A DNA stretch of 64,000 nucleotides from Variovorax sp. J22P240 (GCF_030316855.1 NZ_JASZYR010000001.1:1054001-1118000), one strand, 5' to 3'; shown: positions 1 to 8,426, numbered from the stretch's first letter. Made by a program: numbers and translations. Notes: a model not told the origin generated them from the sequence alone.

Positions 1-255
1 GATGCGCTGCAAGCCGTAGCCCAGCACGAACATGCCAGGGATCACGATCGGCAGCGCCAGGTACGGGTCGATGCCCCAGCGTTCCTTCAGGAAATACACC
101 GCGTACAGCGCCAGCATCAGGCTGGCGCCGTGCGCGAAGTTGATGATGTGCAGGACGCCGTAGATCAGCGTGAGCCCCAGCGCGATCAATGCATAGACCG
201 CGCCGGTCGTCAGGCCGTTGAGGACCGACGGGAAAAGAATGCTGAAGTCGAACAT
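1..255 (-). CDS. Branched-chain amino acid-type ABC transporter permease, LivH family (partial)
   Basis: This is the first 85 codons of an inner-membrane permease; the rest lies left of the window. The N-terminus reads MFDFSILFPSVLNGLTTGAV and continues with the LivH hallmark ALGLTLIYGVLHIINFAHG, a hydrophobic segment typical of BPL_transp_2 permeases that import branched-chain amino acids or related carboxylates. It is the third gene of a leftward operon after a GntR regulator and a periplasmic receptor, so it probably forms the channel for that receptor. About 100 bases separate it from the receptor gene, and this gap is filled by a GC-rich repeat. The substrate is not predictable from this fragment. 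Confidence 0.88.
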   Translation of the reverse strand, partial: MFDFSILFPSVLNGLTTGAVYALIALGLTLIYGVLHIINFAHGASLMLALYAVYFLKERWGIDPYLALPIVIPGMFVLGYGLQRI

Positions 256-280
256 CCTGCGGATCGCTCAGGCCGCCCGC

Positions 281-352
281 CGGGCCGCCCCAAGGGCGGA
301 CTGCGCCCCCTCGGGGGGCAGCGAATACACGAAGTGATGAGCGTGGGGGTTC
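281..352. repeat. GC-rich intergenic repeat, copy A
   Basis: The block starts with GGGCCGCCCCAAGGGCGGA, passes through a C-run/G-run hairpin (CCCCCTCGGGGGG) and ends with a tail containing ACACGAAGTGATGAGCGTGG. A near-identical block lies at 30584-30658. Both fill the gap between a stop codon and the start of the next gene in the same orientation. I recall similar elements in Comamonadaceae intergenic regions. It may form an RNA hairpin in the polycistronic transcript. Confidence 0.7.
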
Positions 353-358
353 ATGACT

Positions 359-1564
359 TCAGGCGGACCGCAGTGGGAAGACCGGCTCGACCTCGCGGAA
401 GTCGCGCGGAATGATCACCTTGATGTCGTTCTTCACCACCTGCGTCATCAGCGGCTGGGCACCCTCGTTCTGGCCGTTGACGAACTTCGTCGGGCCGTAC
501 GGCATGATGTGATTCGAGAAGGTGCTCTTCTCCAGCGCATCGATGATCGCGGCGCGATCGCTCGATTTCGCGCGCTCCAGCGCATCCGCCAGCAGCGCCA
601 TCGCCGTGTAGGTCATGAAGACCTCGTAGCTGAAGAACTGGCCCTTGGCCTCTACCCGCTTGCGCAGTTCCTGCGAGCGCTTGTCCTTCGGATTGAACCA
701 GTGGTTGCAGTCGATGATGCCGTTGGCCGCGTCCGGGAACTCCTTCACGAACTTGTAGCTCGACGCCGCGCCGCCCAGCACCGAGAAGATGGCCTTCGGC
801 TGCACCTTCTGCTGCTGCATCGTGCGCACCAGCAGTGCGTATTCGTTGTAATAGTTGGCCGGGATCACGATGTCCGGGTTGATGGACTTCATGCGCAGCA
901 CGATGTTGTTGAAGTCGCGCGTGGGGTTGGCGTGCTTCACCACCTCCTTCACCTCGAAGCCGTAGCCCGGCAGCTCGCGCGACAGCAGTTGCGCCGTGCC
1001 GGAGCCGAACAGCGACTCCTCGTGAATGATCATCACCGTCTTGGCCGGGCTGCCTGCGGCCTTGTTGAGCACGAGCAGGTTGGCCATCGCGACTTCGGTC
1101 GACTTCTTGTAGCCCGGCCCGAAGCGGAAGGTGTTCTTCAGACCGCGTTCCACGATCTGGTCGGCCACGCCGACGTCGACCACGTGCGGCAGGTTGTACT
1201 TGGCCGCAGCCTGCGTGGTCGCAAGACAGATCGCCGAAGCGAAAGCGCCGACGATGGCCGAGACACCGGCCTCATTCATCTTCTCGACCTCGGCCGCGCC
1301 GGCCTGCGGCTGCGACTGTGCATCGCCCAGCAGGGCTTCGAGCTTGGCCCCGCCCATGGACTTGATGCCGCCGGCCTGGTTGATGTCGTCGATCGCCATC
1401 TGCGCGCCGAGCCGGCACTGCTGCCCCGAATACGCGAGCGCACCGGTGACGGGATGCAGCACGCCGACCCGTACGGGCTTGGGCTGCGCACCCCCGACCA
1501 GCGGGAAGGCGATCGACGTGCCGATGGCGGCGGTCTGCGACAGGAAGCGGCGGCGATTCTCCAT
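359..1564 (-). CDS. ABC transporter substrate-binding protein, branched-chain amino acid type
   Basis: This 401-residue periplasmic receptor begins MENRRRFLSQTAAIGTSIAF, a twin-arginine-like signal (RRRFLSQ) followed by a hydrophobic core and a mature part starting near KPVRVGVLHPVTGALAYSG. That phrase is the classic opening of Peripla_BP_6 (LivJ/LivK, AmiC-like) receptors. The start at 1564 was chosen because GAGGAG lies five bases upstream. The reading frame stays open further upstream, but that part overlaps the GntR gene. It sits 23 bases after the GntR gene and precedes a LivH permease, so it belongs to a regulated uptake operon. The ligand could be a branched-chain amino acid, an amide or an aromatic acid; the sequence does not decide. 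Confidence 0.9.
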   Translation of the reverse strand: MENRRRFLSQTAAIGTSIAFPLVGGAQPKPVRVGVLHPVTGALAYSGQQCRLGAQMAIDDINQAGGIKSMGGAKLEALLGDAQSQPQAGAAEVEKMNEAGVSAIVGAFASAICLATTQAAAKYNLPHVVDVGVADQIVERGLKNTFRFGPGYKKSTEVAMANLLVLNKAAGSPAKTVMIIHEESLFGSGTAQLLSRELPGYGFEVKEVVKHANPTRDFNNIVLRMKSINPDIVIPANYYNEYALLVRTMQQQKVQPKAIFSVLGGAASSYKFVKEFPDAANGIIDCNHWFNPKDKRSQELRKRVEAKGQFFSYEVFMTYTAMALLADALERAKSSDRAAIIDALEKSTFSNHIMPYGPTKFVNGQNEGAQPLMTQVVKNDIKVIIPRDFREVEPVFPLRSA

Positions 1565-1587
1565 GGGGACTCCTCGGGGGTTGTTGA

Positions 1588-2379
1588 TCAGATGAACTGG
1601 GCGGAAAGCTCTTTGTTGACCCACACCTTGGCGTCGATACCGCCCACGCGGGACAAGTGCATCTCGTAGGCATAGCGGTCGGGCCGGTACAGACCGTGCA
1701 GCCACTGCACCGGTCGCTCGTTGGCGTCGTAGACCAGGCGCCGCACGGCCAGCAGCGCGGAGCCGACCGAGACGTCGAGATGCTGCGCCAGCGTGGCATC
1801 GGCCAGCCGCGCGGTGATGGTCTGGTGCGCGCGCCCGACCTGCACGCCGGACTCCTCGAGCAGCACGAGGATCGGCTTGCGGGCCAGTTCACGCCGGCCG
1901 AACTTTCGCGCGACGTCGGCTGGAACGTAGGTGGTGATGTGGGAGAGCGGGCCTTCTCGCGTCGAACGTACGCGCACGGCCTTCTGCACCGCGTCGCCCG
2001 GCTGCAGTTGCAGCGCGCTGGCGACGCTGGCCGATGCGGTGACGGTCTGCACGTCGATCACCTTGACCGAGGTGCGCAGGCCCATGCTCACGAGGTTTTC
2101 GAGCAGGCCGCCGAGATTGGCGCGCTGCACGTCGCGGGCCCCCTGGCCGATGGAGGCCACAGGCGCACCGATGGGCCGTGTACCGCGGCCCGGCTCCCGC
2201 GAGATCAAGCCATCGGCGGCCATCTTCTCGAGCGCACGCCGCACGGTGACGCGGGCCACGCCGAACTCCTCCATCAGTGCGAACTCGCCGGGCAACCCGT
2301 CGGCAAAGCGCCCTTCAGCCAGTTGCTCGCACAGAAGCAGATAGATCTGGTGGTACTTCGGCAGCGGCATCTGGGACAT
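1588..2379 (-). CDS. GntR/HutC-family transcriptional regulator with UTRA domain
   Basis: This 263-residue regulator has an N-terminal winged helix (about residues 8-75, with the GntR signature FGVARVTVRRALEKMAADGL) and a C-terminal UTRA effector domain (about 95-240, ending in LVYDANERPVQWLHGLYRPD). HutC-type regulators usually repress a neighbouring uptake or catabolic operon until a small ligand binds the UTRA domain. It is the first gene of the operon with the ABC receptor and permease downstream, so it most likely controls that uptake system and itself. A 5-base inverted repeat 27 bases upstream of its start is a candidate operator. Confidence 0.93.
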   Translation of the reverse strand: MSQMPLPKYHQIYLLLCEQLAEGRFADGLPGEFALMEEFGVARVTVRRALEKMAADGLISREPGRGTRPIGAPVASIGQGARDVQRANLGGLLENLVSMGLRTSVKVIDVQTVTASASVASALQLQPGDAVQKAVRVRSTREGPLSHITTYVPADVARKFGRRELARKPILVLLEESGVQVGRAHQTITARLADATLAQHLDVSVGSALLAVRRLVYDANERPVQWLHGLYRPDRYAYEMHLSRVGGIDAKVWVNKELSAQFI

Positions 2380-2405
2380 GGGCCCCGATGGTCACGGCGT
2401 TCGGT

Positions 2406-2423
2406 TGTCCCGTCAATAGGACA
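2406..2423. promoter_or_regulatory. Candidate operator upstream of the GntR gene
   Basis: TGTCC and GGACA form an inverted repeat with eight bases between the arms, 27 bases before the GntR start codon. The position suits autoregulation by the GntR protein. The arms are short, so chance is a real alternative. Confidence 0.35.
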
Positions 2424-2481
2424 TTTACGGCTGCATCCCGCGCCCCGGAATGTCGCGGAAGCGCCCCGTTCAGGGGCGTCC

Positions 2482-2700
2482 CTATCGAAGGGGGAATCGC
2501 CGGAGCATGCTGTGTCCGAGCGAGGTGATCTCGGTGACCGTGGCCGGCGGCTGCTCGTAGCCGTCCAGGGTCCGCACGGGCCTGGGGATCACAGCCTTCA
2601 CATGGCCGGCCATGTTCAGCACGCGCACGGCGTCGACTTGCGCACCGCCGGTGACGGCAACGGGCAGCACCTGCGCTGCCAAGCGATGGAGTAGGGTCAT
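2482..2700 (-). CDS. Small hypothetical protein
   Basis: This is a 72-residue open frame beginning MTLLHRLAAQVLPVAVTGG and ending HSMLRRFPLR. I do not recognise a family. Third codon positions are almost all G or C (GTG, CTG, GCC, GTC, ACC), as in the real genes around it, and the frame fills the gap between the GntR and nitroreductase genes without overlapping either. The start is uncertain: an in-frame GTG lies two codons upstream (2706) and neither has a clear ribosome site. It could be a real small gene or a long chance frame in GC-rich DNA. Confidence 0.5.
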   Translation of the reverse strand: MTLLHRLAAQVLPVAVTGGAQVDAVRVLNMAGHVKAVIPRPVRTLDGYEQPPATVTEITSLGHSMLRRFPLR

Positions 2701-2773
2701 AGGCACCCCGGGAGTATGGCCCTTGGCGCCTTACAGCCTGCTTAAACTTGCCCCACCCACTTCGAGCCGTCTC

Positions 2774-3442
2774 ATGCACATCCAGGAAGCCGTTGCCAGC
2801 CGCCATTCCATCCGCGCCTTCCTGCCGACGCCGGTCGATGGCGAGGCGATCCGCAAGGTGTTGACGATGGCTGCGCGCGCGCCGTCAGGGGGCAACCTGC
2901 AGCCGTGGCACATCGACGTGCTTGCGGGCGACGCCCTTGCCGGCCTGAAGTCCACCATGCGCGAGCGCCTTGCCGAGGGCGAGCCGGAGCCCACCGAGTA
3001 CGACATCTACCCGCCCAACCTGCGCGCCCCCTGGCGCGACCGCCGGTTCCAGGTCGGCGAGGCGATGTATGCACGCCTGGGCATCCCTCGCGACGACAAG
3101 GCCGCGCGCCGCCGCTGGTTCGCGAACAACTACAGCTTCTTCGGCGCGCCGATGGCGCTGTTCTGCTCGGTCGACCGCACGATGGGTCCGCCGCAGTGGT
3201 CGGACCTGGGTATGTACCTGCAGACGGTGATGCTGCTGTTGCGCGGCGAAGGACTGGACAGTTGCCCACAGGAATGCTGGGCGCTCTACCCTGCCAGTGT
3301 AGGCAGCGCCATCGAGATGCCGCCCGAGCGCATGCTGTTTTGCGGCATGTCGATCGGTTATCGCGATCCCGAGCACCCGGTGAACGGACTCGTCAGCGAC
3401 CGCGCGCCCACGCAAGAGTGGCTGAACTTTCGCGGCGTCTAG
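2774..3442 (+). CDS. Nitroreductase family protein (FMN-dependent)
   Basis: This 222-residue protein has the nitroreductase layout: RHSIRAF near residue 10 and APSGGNLQPW at 36-45, both of which contact FMN in the family, and a C-terminal FCGMSIGYRDPEHPVN segment. Family members reduce nitro groups, quinones or flavins with NAD(P)H, and some act as enoate or dehalogenating reductases. The length matches the family. It stands alone, divergent from the GntR side and convergent with the crotonase gene 9 bases downstream, so context gives no substrate. Confidence 0.9.
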   Translation: MHIQEAVASRHSIRAFLPTPVDGEAIRKVLTMAARAPSGGNLQPWHIDVLAGDALAGLKSTMRERLAEGEPEPTEYDIYPPNLRAPWRDRRFQVGEAMYARLGIPRDDKAARRRWFANNYSFFGAPMALFCSVDRTMGPPQWSDLGMYLQTVMLLLRGEGLDSCPQECWALYPASVGSAIEMPPERMLFCGMSIGYRDPEHPVNGLVSDRAPTQEWLNFRGV

Positions 3443-3451
3443 TGAAAGCGC

Positions 3452-4288
3452 TCAGCGCGCCAGCTGAGGATCACTGAACCGCGGCGCACGCTTTTCGATG
3501 TTGGCGCGCACGGCCTCGGTCTGATTGGCGCTCCCGATCAATGCCTTCTGTTCGATCGATTCCGCCAGCAGCAAGTCCGCCGCGCTGTGCCCCATGGCCG
3601 CGTTCAACAGTCGCTTGCCCGCACGGATCGCGTCGGGGCTCTTCTGCGCGATTTCGCGTGCTATCTCCAGCGCCTCGGCCAGGGGGTCGGTCGCCACGCG
3701 TGTGGCGAAGCCGATCGCCACCGCCTCCTCGCCCGAGAAGATGCGGCCGGTGAAAGTGAGTTCGCGCACCACATCGTTTCGCGCCAGTTCGCGCATCAGG
3801 ACCATGCCGCCCATGTCGGGCACCAGTCCCCACTTGATTTCCATCACGGACATCTTCGTGCCAGGCGCGACCAGCCGCACATCGGCGCCCAGCGCCACCT
3901 GCAGTCCGCCGCCGAAGGCGACACCATGGACCGCGGCAATCACCGGCACGGGCACTTCGCGCCAGACCATCGCCACCTGCTGTGCGGCATTGGAGATGCC
4001 ATGGGTACGCTCGAGGAGGTCACTGCCGGCGGAGCCGGACCCGATGACGCCGCTGCCGCTGCCCTGCCCCATGCGCTGGAAGGATTGCATGTCGAGCCCC
4101 GCGCAGAAGGCCTTGCCACGCCCGGCAAGCACCACGGCGCGCACGCTGGCGTCGTTGCAGAGCCGGGTGCCGGCGTCGATGAGGGCATCGAACATGGCAG
4201 GGTCCAGCGCATTCATCTTGTCGGCGCGTGCAAGGTGCAGTTCGACCACGCCGTCGGCGTGGCGGATCGATTCGATGCGTTCGTTCAT
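3452..4288 (-). CDS. Crotonase/enoyl-CoA hydratase family protein
   Basis: This 278-residue protein has the crotonase fold: the CoA-binding segment GRGKAFCAGLDMQSF (57-70) and the oxyanion-hole segment HGVAFGGGLQVALGADVRL (121-139). The two catalytic glutamates of rat crotonase map here to Gln130 (GGGLQ, where hydratases have GGGCE) and Glu150 (SVMEIKWG). One acid is therefore lost, which suggests an isomerase or another crotonase reaction rather than plain hydration. The start at 4288 gives the usual N-terminus (MNERIESIRHADGVVEL). The open frame continues far upstream, but only as antisense to the next gene. It is divergent from the PhoX-like gene. Confidence 0.88.
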   Translation of the reverse strand: MNERIESIRHADGVVELHLARADKMNALDPAMFDALIDAGTRLCNDASVRAVVLAGRGKAFCAGLDMQSFQRMGQGSGSGVIGSGSAGSDLLERTHGISNAAQQVAMVWREVPVPVIAAVHGVAFGGGLQVALGADVRLVAPGTKMSVMEIKWGLVPDMGGMVLMRELARNDVVRELTFTGRIFSGEEAVAIGFATRVATDPLAEALEIAREIAQKSPDAIRAGKRLLNAAMGHSAADLLLAESIEQKALIGSANQTEAVRANIEKRAPRFSDPQLAR

Positions 4289-4363
4289 TGCGTGTCTCCA
4301 GGGCTTTCGGGCAAGTATCGATGCTCGGCGATGATCGCGCTGTCGCCCACCCAACAACGCACG

Positions 4364-6220
4364 ATGCCATTCGCCCGCCGCCAGTTTCTCCAGTCCGGTG
4401 CCGCTGCCGCGGTCGTTGCGTTCCTGGGCGAAGGCTGTGCCCTGCCCCGTGCTGCCGACGGTCGACTCGGCTTCACCCCTGTGCCCGCCACACTGCACGA
4501 CGGCGTCACGGTACCGCCCGAATACGAGGCGCAGGTGCTCTACCCCTGGGGCGCGCCGACGGGCATCGCCTCGTCCATGCCGACTTTCTCGCCCGATGCA
4601 TCGAACAGCGCGGCCGACCAGGCGGTTCAGGCCGGCATGCACCACGACGGGATGCACTTCTTCGCGCTGGACGGGCGCACCGATCGCGGGCTGCTCGTGA
4701 TGAACCACGAGTACACCGACGAGCGCTTGCTCCATGCGCAAGGCATGACGCCGTGGACCGAGGAGAAGACCCGCAAGTCGCTGCATGCAATGGGCGTGTC
4801 GGTGATCGAAGTCGAGTTGACGAACGGCGGATGGAGTCAGGTGCTCCCTTCGCGCTACGCCCGCCGCGTGCACGGCGCCACCGCGATGCGCATCGCCGGT
4901 CCGGCAGCCGGCAGGCCGTTGATGCGAACGGCGGCCAACCCCGGCGGCGACCGCGTGTTCGGCACCTTCGCCAATTGCGCGATGGGCGTCACGCCCTGGG
5001 GCACCTACCTGAGTTGCGAGGAGAACTTCCACGGCTATTTCGGCGGCCCCAAGGAGGCCGCGCCCCGCGCCACGCCCGCACAGCGCCGCTACGGCACGGT
5101 GAGCGGATCGCAATGGCTGGACTACTGGCGCTTCGACGAACGCTTCGACCTCTCGAAGCATCCCAACGAAGCCCATCGTTTCGGCTGGGTGATCGAGATC
5201 GATCCCTTCGACCCCGGCTCCGTGCCCGTCAAGCGCACCGCCCTCGGTCGAAAGCGCCAGGAGAGCGCCACCTGCACGCAGACCCGCGACGGCCGGCTCG
5301 CGGTGTACATGGGCGACGACTCCGCTTTCGAATACATCTACAAGTTCGTGAGCCGCGACAAGGTCCACCCGGGCAATGACGCGGCGGCCCGCGCGGCCAA
5401 TCGCAACCTGCTCGACGAGGGCACGCTGTACGTTGCGCGCTACGACGCGGACGGCCGCGGCCAATGGCTCGAACTCAGGCACGGGCGCAATGGCGTCGAT
5501 GCGGCCAGCGGCTTCGCGGACCAGGCCGAGGTGCTGATCCACGCGCGCCTGGCCGGCGACGTCGTGGGCGCCACGAAGATGGACCGGCCCGAATGGATCG
5601 CCGTGCATCCCGAAAGCGGCGAGGTGTACGTCACGCTTACCCACAACACCCAGCGCGGCGCGCCCGGCAAGCCCGCGGCCGATGCGGCGAATCCGCGAGC
5701 GAACAACCTCTTCGGCGGCATCCTCCGCTGGAGCGAAAGCGGACAGGACGCCGCCAGTACCACCTTCACGTGGGACCACTTCGCGCTCGCGGGCGATCCC
5801 CAATGGCCCGGCGCAGACACGCGCTACCCCAGCGCCGACGCCGACGCCTTCGGCAACCCCGACGGCCTGCGTTTCGACAGCGGCGGCTTGCTGTGGATCC
5901 AGACCGACATGGCCGGCCCGGCCATCGGCAAGGGACCGATGGCTGCGCTCGGCAACAACCAGATGCTCTGCGCCGATCCGGCCAGCGGTCGCATCAGGCG
6001 CTTTCTCGTCGGCCCCAATGGTTGCGAGATCACGGGATGCACCGTCACACCGGACCGCCGCAGCCTGTTCGTCAACATCCAGCATCCCGGCGAGACGCGC
6101 GAAGACGGCAGCGGCACGGCCAACAGCGCCTGGCCTGACGGCACCGTGGCCGGCAGCGCGCGCCCGAGGTCGGCCACCGTGGCCGTGCGTCGACGCGATG
6201 GCGGTATCGTCGGAAGCTGA
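4364..6220 (+). CDS. PhoX family protein (DUF839), Tat-exported
   Basis: This 618-residue protein starts MPFARRQFLQSGAAAAVVAF, a twin-arginine signal (RRQFLQ), so it should fold in the cytoplasm and be exported. The body carries PhoX/DUF839 features: HDGMHFFALDGRTDRGLLVMNHEYTD in pieces, the ligand-like CEENFHGYF segment, and WIAVHPESGEVYVTLTHN. PhoX enzymes are calcium- and iron-dependent phosphomonoesterases induced by phosphate starvation, though many DUF839 relatives are uncharacterised. I chose the ATG giving the compact Tat signal; an in-frame ATG eleven codons upstream (4331) is the alternative. No Pho box was recognised. The strand opposite has a very long open frame that is only a shadow. 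Confidence 0.87.
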   Translation: MPFARRQFLQSGAAAAVVAFLGEGCALPRAADGRLGFTPVPATLHDGVTVPPEYEAQVLYPWGAPTGIASSMPTFSPDASNSAADQAVQAGMHHDGMHFFALDGRTDRGLLVMNHEYTDERLLHAQGMTPWTEEKTRKSLHAMGVSVIEVELTNGGWSQVLPSRYARRVHGATAMRIAGPAAGRPLMRTAANPGGDRVFGTFANCAMGVTPWGTYLSCEENFHGYFGGPKEAAPRATPAQRRYGTVSGSQWLDYWRFDERFDLSKHPNEAHRFGWVIEIDPFDPGSVPVKRTALGRKRQESATCTQTRDGRLAVYMGDDSAFEYIYKFVSRDKVHPGNDAAARAANRNLLDEGTLYVARYDADGRGQWLELRHGRNGVDAASGFADQAEVLIHARLAGDVVGATKMDRPEWIAVHPESGEVYVTLTHNTQRGAPGKPAADAANPRANNLFGGILRWSESGQDAASTTFTWDHFALAGDPQWPGADTRYPSADADAFGNPDGLRFDSGGLLWIQTDMAGPAIGKGPMAALGNNQMLCADPASGRIRRFLVGPNGCEITGCTVTPDRRSLFVNIQHPGETREDGSGTANSAWPDGTVAGSARPRSATVAVRRRDGGIVGS

Positions 6221-6245
6221 CCAGCCCATCGAGGAGGAAACAACA

Positions 6246-6644
6246 ATGGCCATCCGTATCGTCCGGCTCGGCAGCGACCGCGCACCCGGCGAAGGCTTGC
6301 GCATCGGCACCGTGCGGCGACCGCCGCGCGGCGTGCCCAAGACCGAATTCGCCTCGCAGAACTGGTACGACGTCTGGTACCCGAACCTCGCCCCCTCGGT
6401 CGAGACGATGAAGATGGCCCAGGCAGCCCAGGCCTCCGGCGTGCCTGCCCAGTGGACAGCTTTCGGCCGCAAGTACCGAAGCGAAATGGCCGAGGCCGAC
6501 GCCAGTCGCAGCCTGGATCTGCTGGCGGCGCTGTCGCACCAGAGCGCGCTGTCGGTCGGCTGCTATTGCGAGGACGAGTCGCGCTGCCACCGGTCCTTCC
6601 TGCGCGCGCTGCTGGCAGAGCGCGGCGCGGACATTGCCTACTGA
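6246..6644 (+). CDS. DUF488 family protein
   Basis: This 132-residue protein of the DUF488 family (COG3189, YeaO-like) has FASQNWYDVWYPNLAPS in the middle and the C-terminal cysteine/histidine motif CYCEDESRCHRSFLRALL. Function is not established; the CxC and CH residues suggest metal binding or redox chemistry. The ATG is preceded by GAGGAGG, a strong ribosome site. It lies 25 bases after the PhoX-like gene and may be co-transcribed with it. It ends one base before the convergent IclR gene. Confidence 0.85.
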   Translation: MAIRIVRLGSDRAPGEGLRIGTVRRPPRGVPKTEFASQNWYDVWYPNLAPSVETMKMAQAAQASGVPAQWTAFGRKYRSEMAEADASRSLDLLAALSHQSALSVGCYCEDESRCHRSFLRALLAERGADIAY

Positions 6645-6645
6645 A

Positions 6646-7434
6646 TCAGCGCATCGCCCGGGCGATGCCCTGCGCGGCGGTGCGCAACTTGTCGAGTTGC
6701 TGCAACGCATCCGGCAACGGCATGCGCACGGCAGGCGCCTGCAGCGCGACAGCGCATCGCACCGGGCCGTGCGGCTCGTCGCGAACCGGCACCGCGACAC
6801 ACACGAGGCCTTCGATGAACTCCTCGGCATCGACCGAATGGCCGTCGTGGTGGATGCGCTCGATCTCGGCCTCGAGCGCTTCGCGTGAGCACAGCGTGTG
6901 GGGCGTGTGGCGCTCGTACCGGAGCCCGTCGAGCAGCCGCTCTCGCTGGGCCCGCGGCAGATGGGCCAGGAACAGCTTGCCGCTGGCCGAGCAATGCAGC
7001 GGCACGCGCGAGCCAGGACCCAGTTCCAGCCGCAGCGGAAACGCTGTCTCCACACGGTCGAGGTAGATCACCTCGGCGCCCGACAGCGCCGTGAGATTGC
7101 AGGTCTCGCCCACGTCCGCCACCAGTTGGCGCAACACCGCGTGGCGCACGCCAGTCGCGGTGCTGCCGCGCAGCACCGTTTCCGCGAACTGCATGAGACG
7201 CGGCGTGGTCGCGTAGCGACGCCCGTCGCCGCCGCGCGCCAGAAGACCGCCGGCCTCCAGTTGCTGGAGCATGCGGTGCACCGACGGCTTGGGCTGGCCG
7301 CTGGTTCGCACGATTTCGACGAGTGTCTGAGGCTCGGGCGCAGCGACGACGTGCTCCAGCAACTGGAAGAGGCGCAAGCCGGGCGTCAGGGCCGGATCAG
7401 CATCTTCTTGCAGATCTGAGGAGCGATAATTCAT
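6646..7434 (-). CDS. IclR-family transcriptional regulator
   Basis: This 262-residue regulator has an N-terminal winged helix (about residues 15-75; SGQPKPSVHRMLQQLEAGGLL) and a C-terminal IclR effector domain (LHCSASGKLFLAHLP and the EEFIEGLVCVAVPVRD segment typical of the ligand pocket). IclR proteins usually control catabolism of aromatic, terpenoid or carboxylic compounds from a divergent gene. Here it faces the dehydrogenase/monooxygenase operon across about 90 bases holding an inverted repeat, so it is the likely regulator of that operon. An alternative start upstream would run into the neighbouring promoter region. Confidence 0.93.
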   Translation of the reverse strand: MNYRSSDLQEDADPALTPGLRLFQLLEHVVAAPEPQTLVEIVRTSGQPKPSVHRMLQQLEAGGLLARGGDGRRYATTPRLMQFAETVLRGSTATGVRHAVLRQLVADVGETCNLTALSGAEVIYLDRVETAFPLRLELGPGSRVPLHCSASGKLFLAHLPRAQRERLLDGLRYERHTPHTLCSREALEAEIERIHHDGHSVDAEEFIEGLVCVAVPVRDEPHGPVRCAVALQAPAVRMPLPDALQQLDKLRTAAQGIARAMR

Positions 7435-7437
7435 AAG

Positions 7438-7483
7438 AAAATCTCTGAAATCGAGACTAATAAGAGAATATTTTCGAGATTTT
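7438..7483. promoter_or_regulatory. Candidate IclR operator and divergent promoter region
   Basis: This AT-rich patch lies between the IclR gene and the oppositely oriented dehydrogenase gene. AAAATCTCTGAAAT (7438-7451) matches the complement of ATTTTCGAGATTTT (7470-7483) at 12 of 14 positions, with 18 bases between. Base composition drops sharply compared with the flanking genes, as expected for a promoter/operator shared by the two genes. The assignment to IclR is by position only. Confidence 0.5.
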
Positions 7484-7525
7484 GCCGCGATTTCGCTAAG
7501 CTGCACACCCCAAACAAACGATTCC

Positions 7526-8392
7526 ATGACTTTTCGTCTCGACAACCTCGTCATCACCGGCGCCTGCGGCGGCCTCGGCCGCGCCTTGGCTGCCGAGGCG
7601 CTGGCGCGGGGTTCGAAGGTCGCGCTTGCCGGCTTGGACACTGCGGCACTCCGCGCCATGGCCGCATCGGCCCCAGGTCGCACGTCGGTCTACACGCCGG
7701 ACGTGAGCGACGCCGCCGCGATGCAATCGATGGCTCAGGACTGGATGTCGCGCCACGGCGTGCCCGACGCGGTGATCGCCAACGCGGGCGTCGCGGGCGG
7801 GTATGACACGGCCCAGGCCGCGGACCTGACGGTGTTCCGCCGCATCCTCGAAATCAACTTGCTTGGGGTCGCCACCACCTTCCAGCCGTTCGTCGCGCCG
7901 ATGCGCGATCGCGGCCAAGGAACGCTCGCGGGCATCGCGAGCCTGGCCGGCCGGCGCGGACTGCCCGGCAATGGCGCCTACTGCGCCAGCAAGGCCGGCT
8001 TGATCCGCTACCTCGAAAGCCTGCGCGCCGAGCTGCGCCCGAGCGGCGTGCATGTGTGCACCGTCAGCCCGGGCTACCTGCGCACGCCGCTGACGGCCGG
8101 CAACCGCTTCGCCATGCCGGGCCTGATGGCACCACAAGACGCTGCCATCGCCATCCTGCACGCGCTGTCCCATGGCCGCGAGCAACTCGTGCTGCCGCGC
8201 CGCCTCGGCTGGCTGTCGAATGCGCTCGGCCTGCTGCCTGCCGCCTGGCATGACGCCCTGCTGCTGCGGCAACCACGCAAGCCGCGCGCCGGCGAACCGG
8301 GCGCTACGCCCATTCCCGGGCTGCCGGTGACGGAGGCCGCCGGCCCCGCCGCCGACGCCCCTGCGCCCATCCCCGAAGCCGCCACGCGCTGA
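7526..8392 (+). CDS. Short-chain dehydrogenase/reductase (SDR)
   Basis: This 288-residue classical SDR has the cofactor loop TGACGGLG (11-18), NAG at 86-88, Ser139, and the catalytic pair Tyr152/Lys156 (AYCASK). The C-terminal 40 residues are Ala/Pro-rich and extend past the usual SDR core. It is the first gene of the five-gene operon opposite the IclR regulator and probably oxidises or reduces an alcohol or ketone intermediate. Specificity cannot be read from the sequence. Confidence 0.9.
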   Translation: MTFRLDNLVITGACGGLGRALAAEALARGSKVALAGLDTAALRAMAASAPGRTSVYTPDVSDAAAMQSMAQDWMSRHGVPDAVIANAGVAGGYDTAQAADLTVFRRILEINLLGVATTFQPFVAPMRDRGQGTLAGIASLAGRRGLPGNGAYCASKAGLIRYLESLRAELRPSGVHVCTVSPGYLRTPLTAGNRFAMPGLMAPQDAAIAILHALSHGREQLVLPRRLGWLSNALGLLPAAWHDALLLRQPRKPRAGEPGATPIPGLPVTEAAGPAADAPAPIPEAATR

Positions 8393-8426
8393 GCGGCGGT
8401 TCCCCTGTGAGTCGGAGTTTCCTTTC

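Noticed and set aside
353..1669. Long rightward frame over the ABC receptor
   Set aside because: It has low-complexity composition and lies opposite a clear Peripla_BP_6 gene.
3587..6220. Very long open frames antisense or upstream of the crotonase and PhoX-like genes (up to 1006 codons)
   Set aside because: They are open because high GC and strong third-position bias remove stop codons from other frames. Composition is Arg/Ala/Gly-rich without family motifs, and they overlap clear genes.
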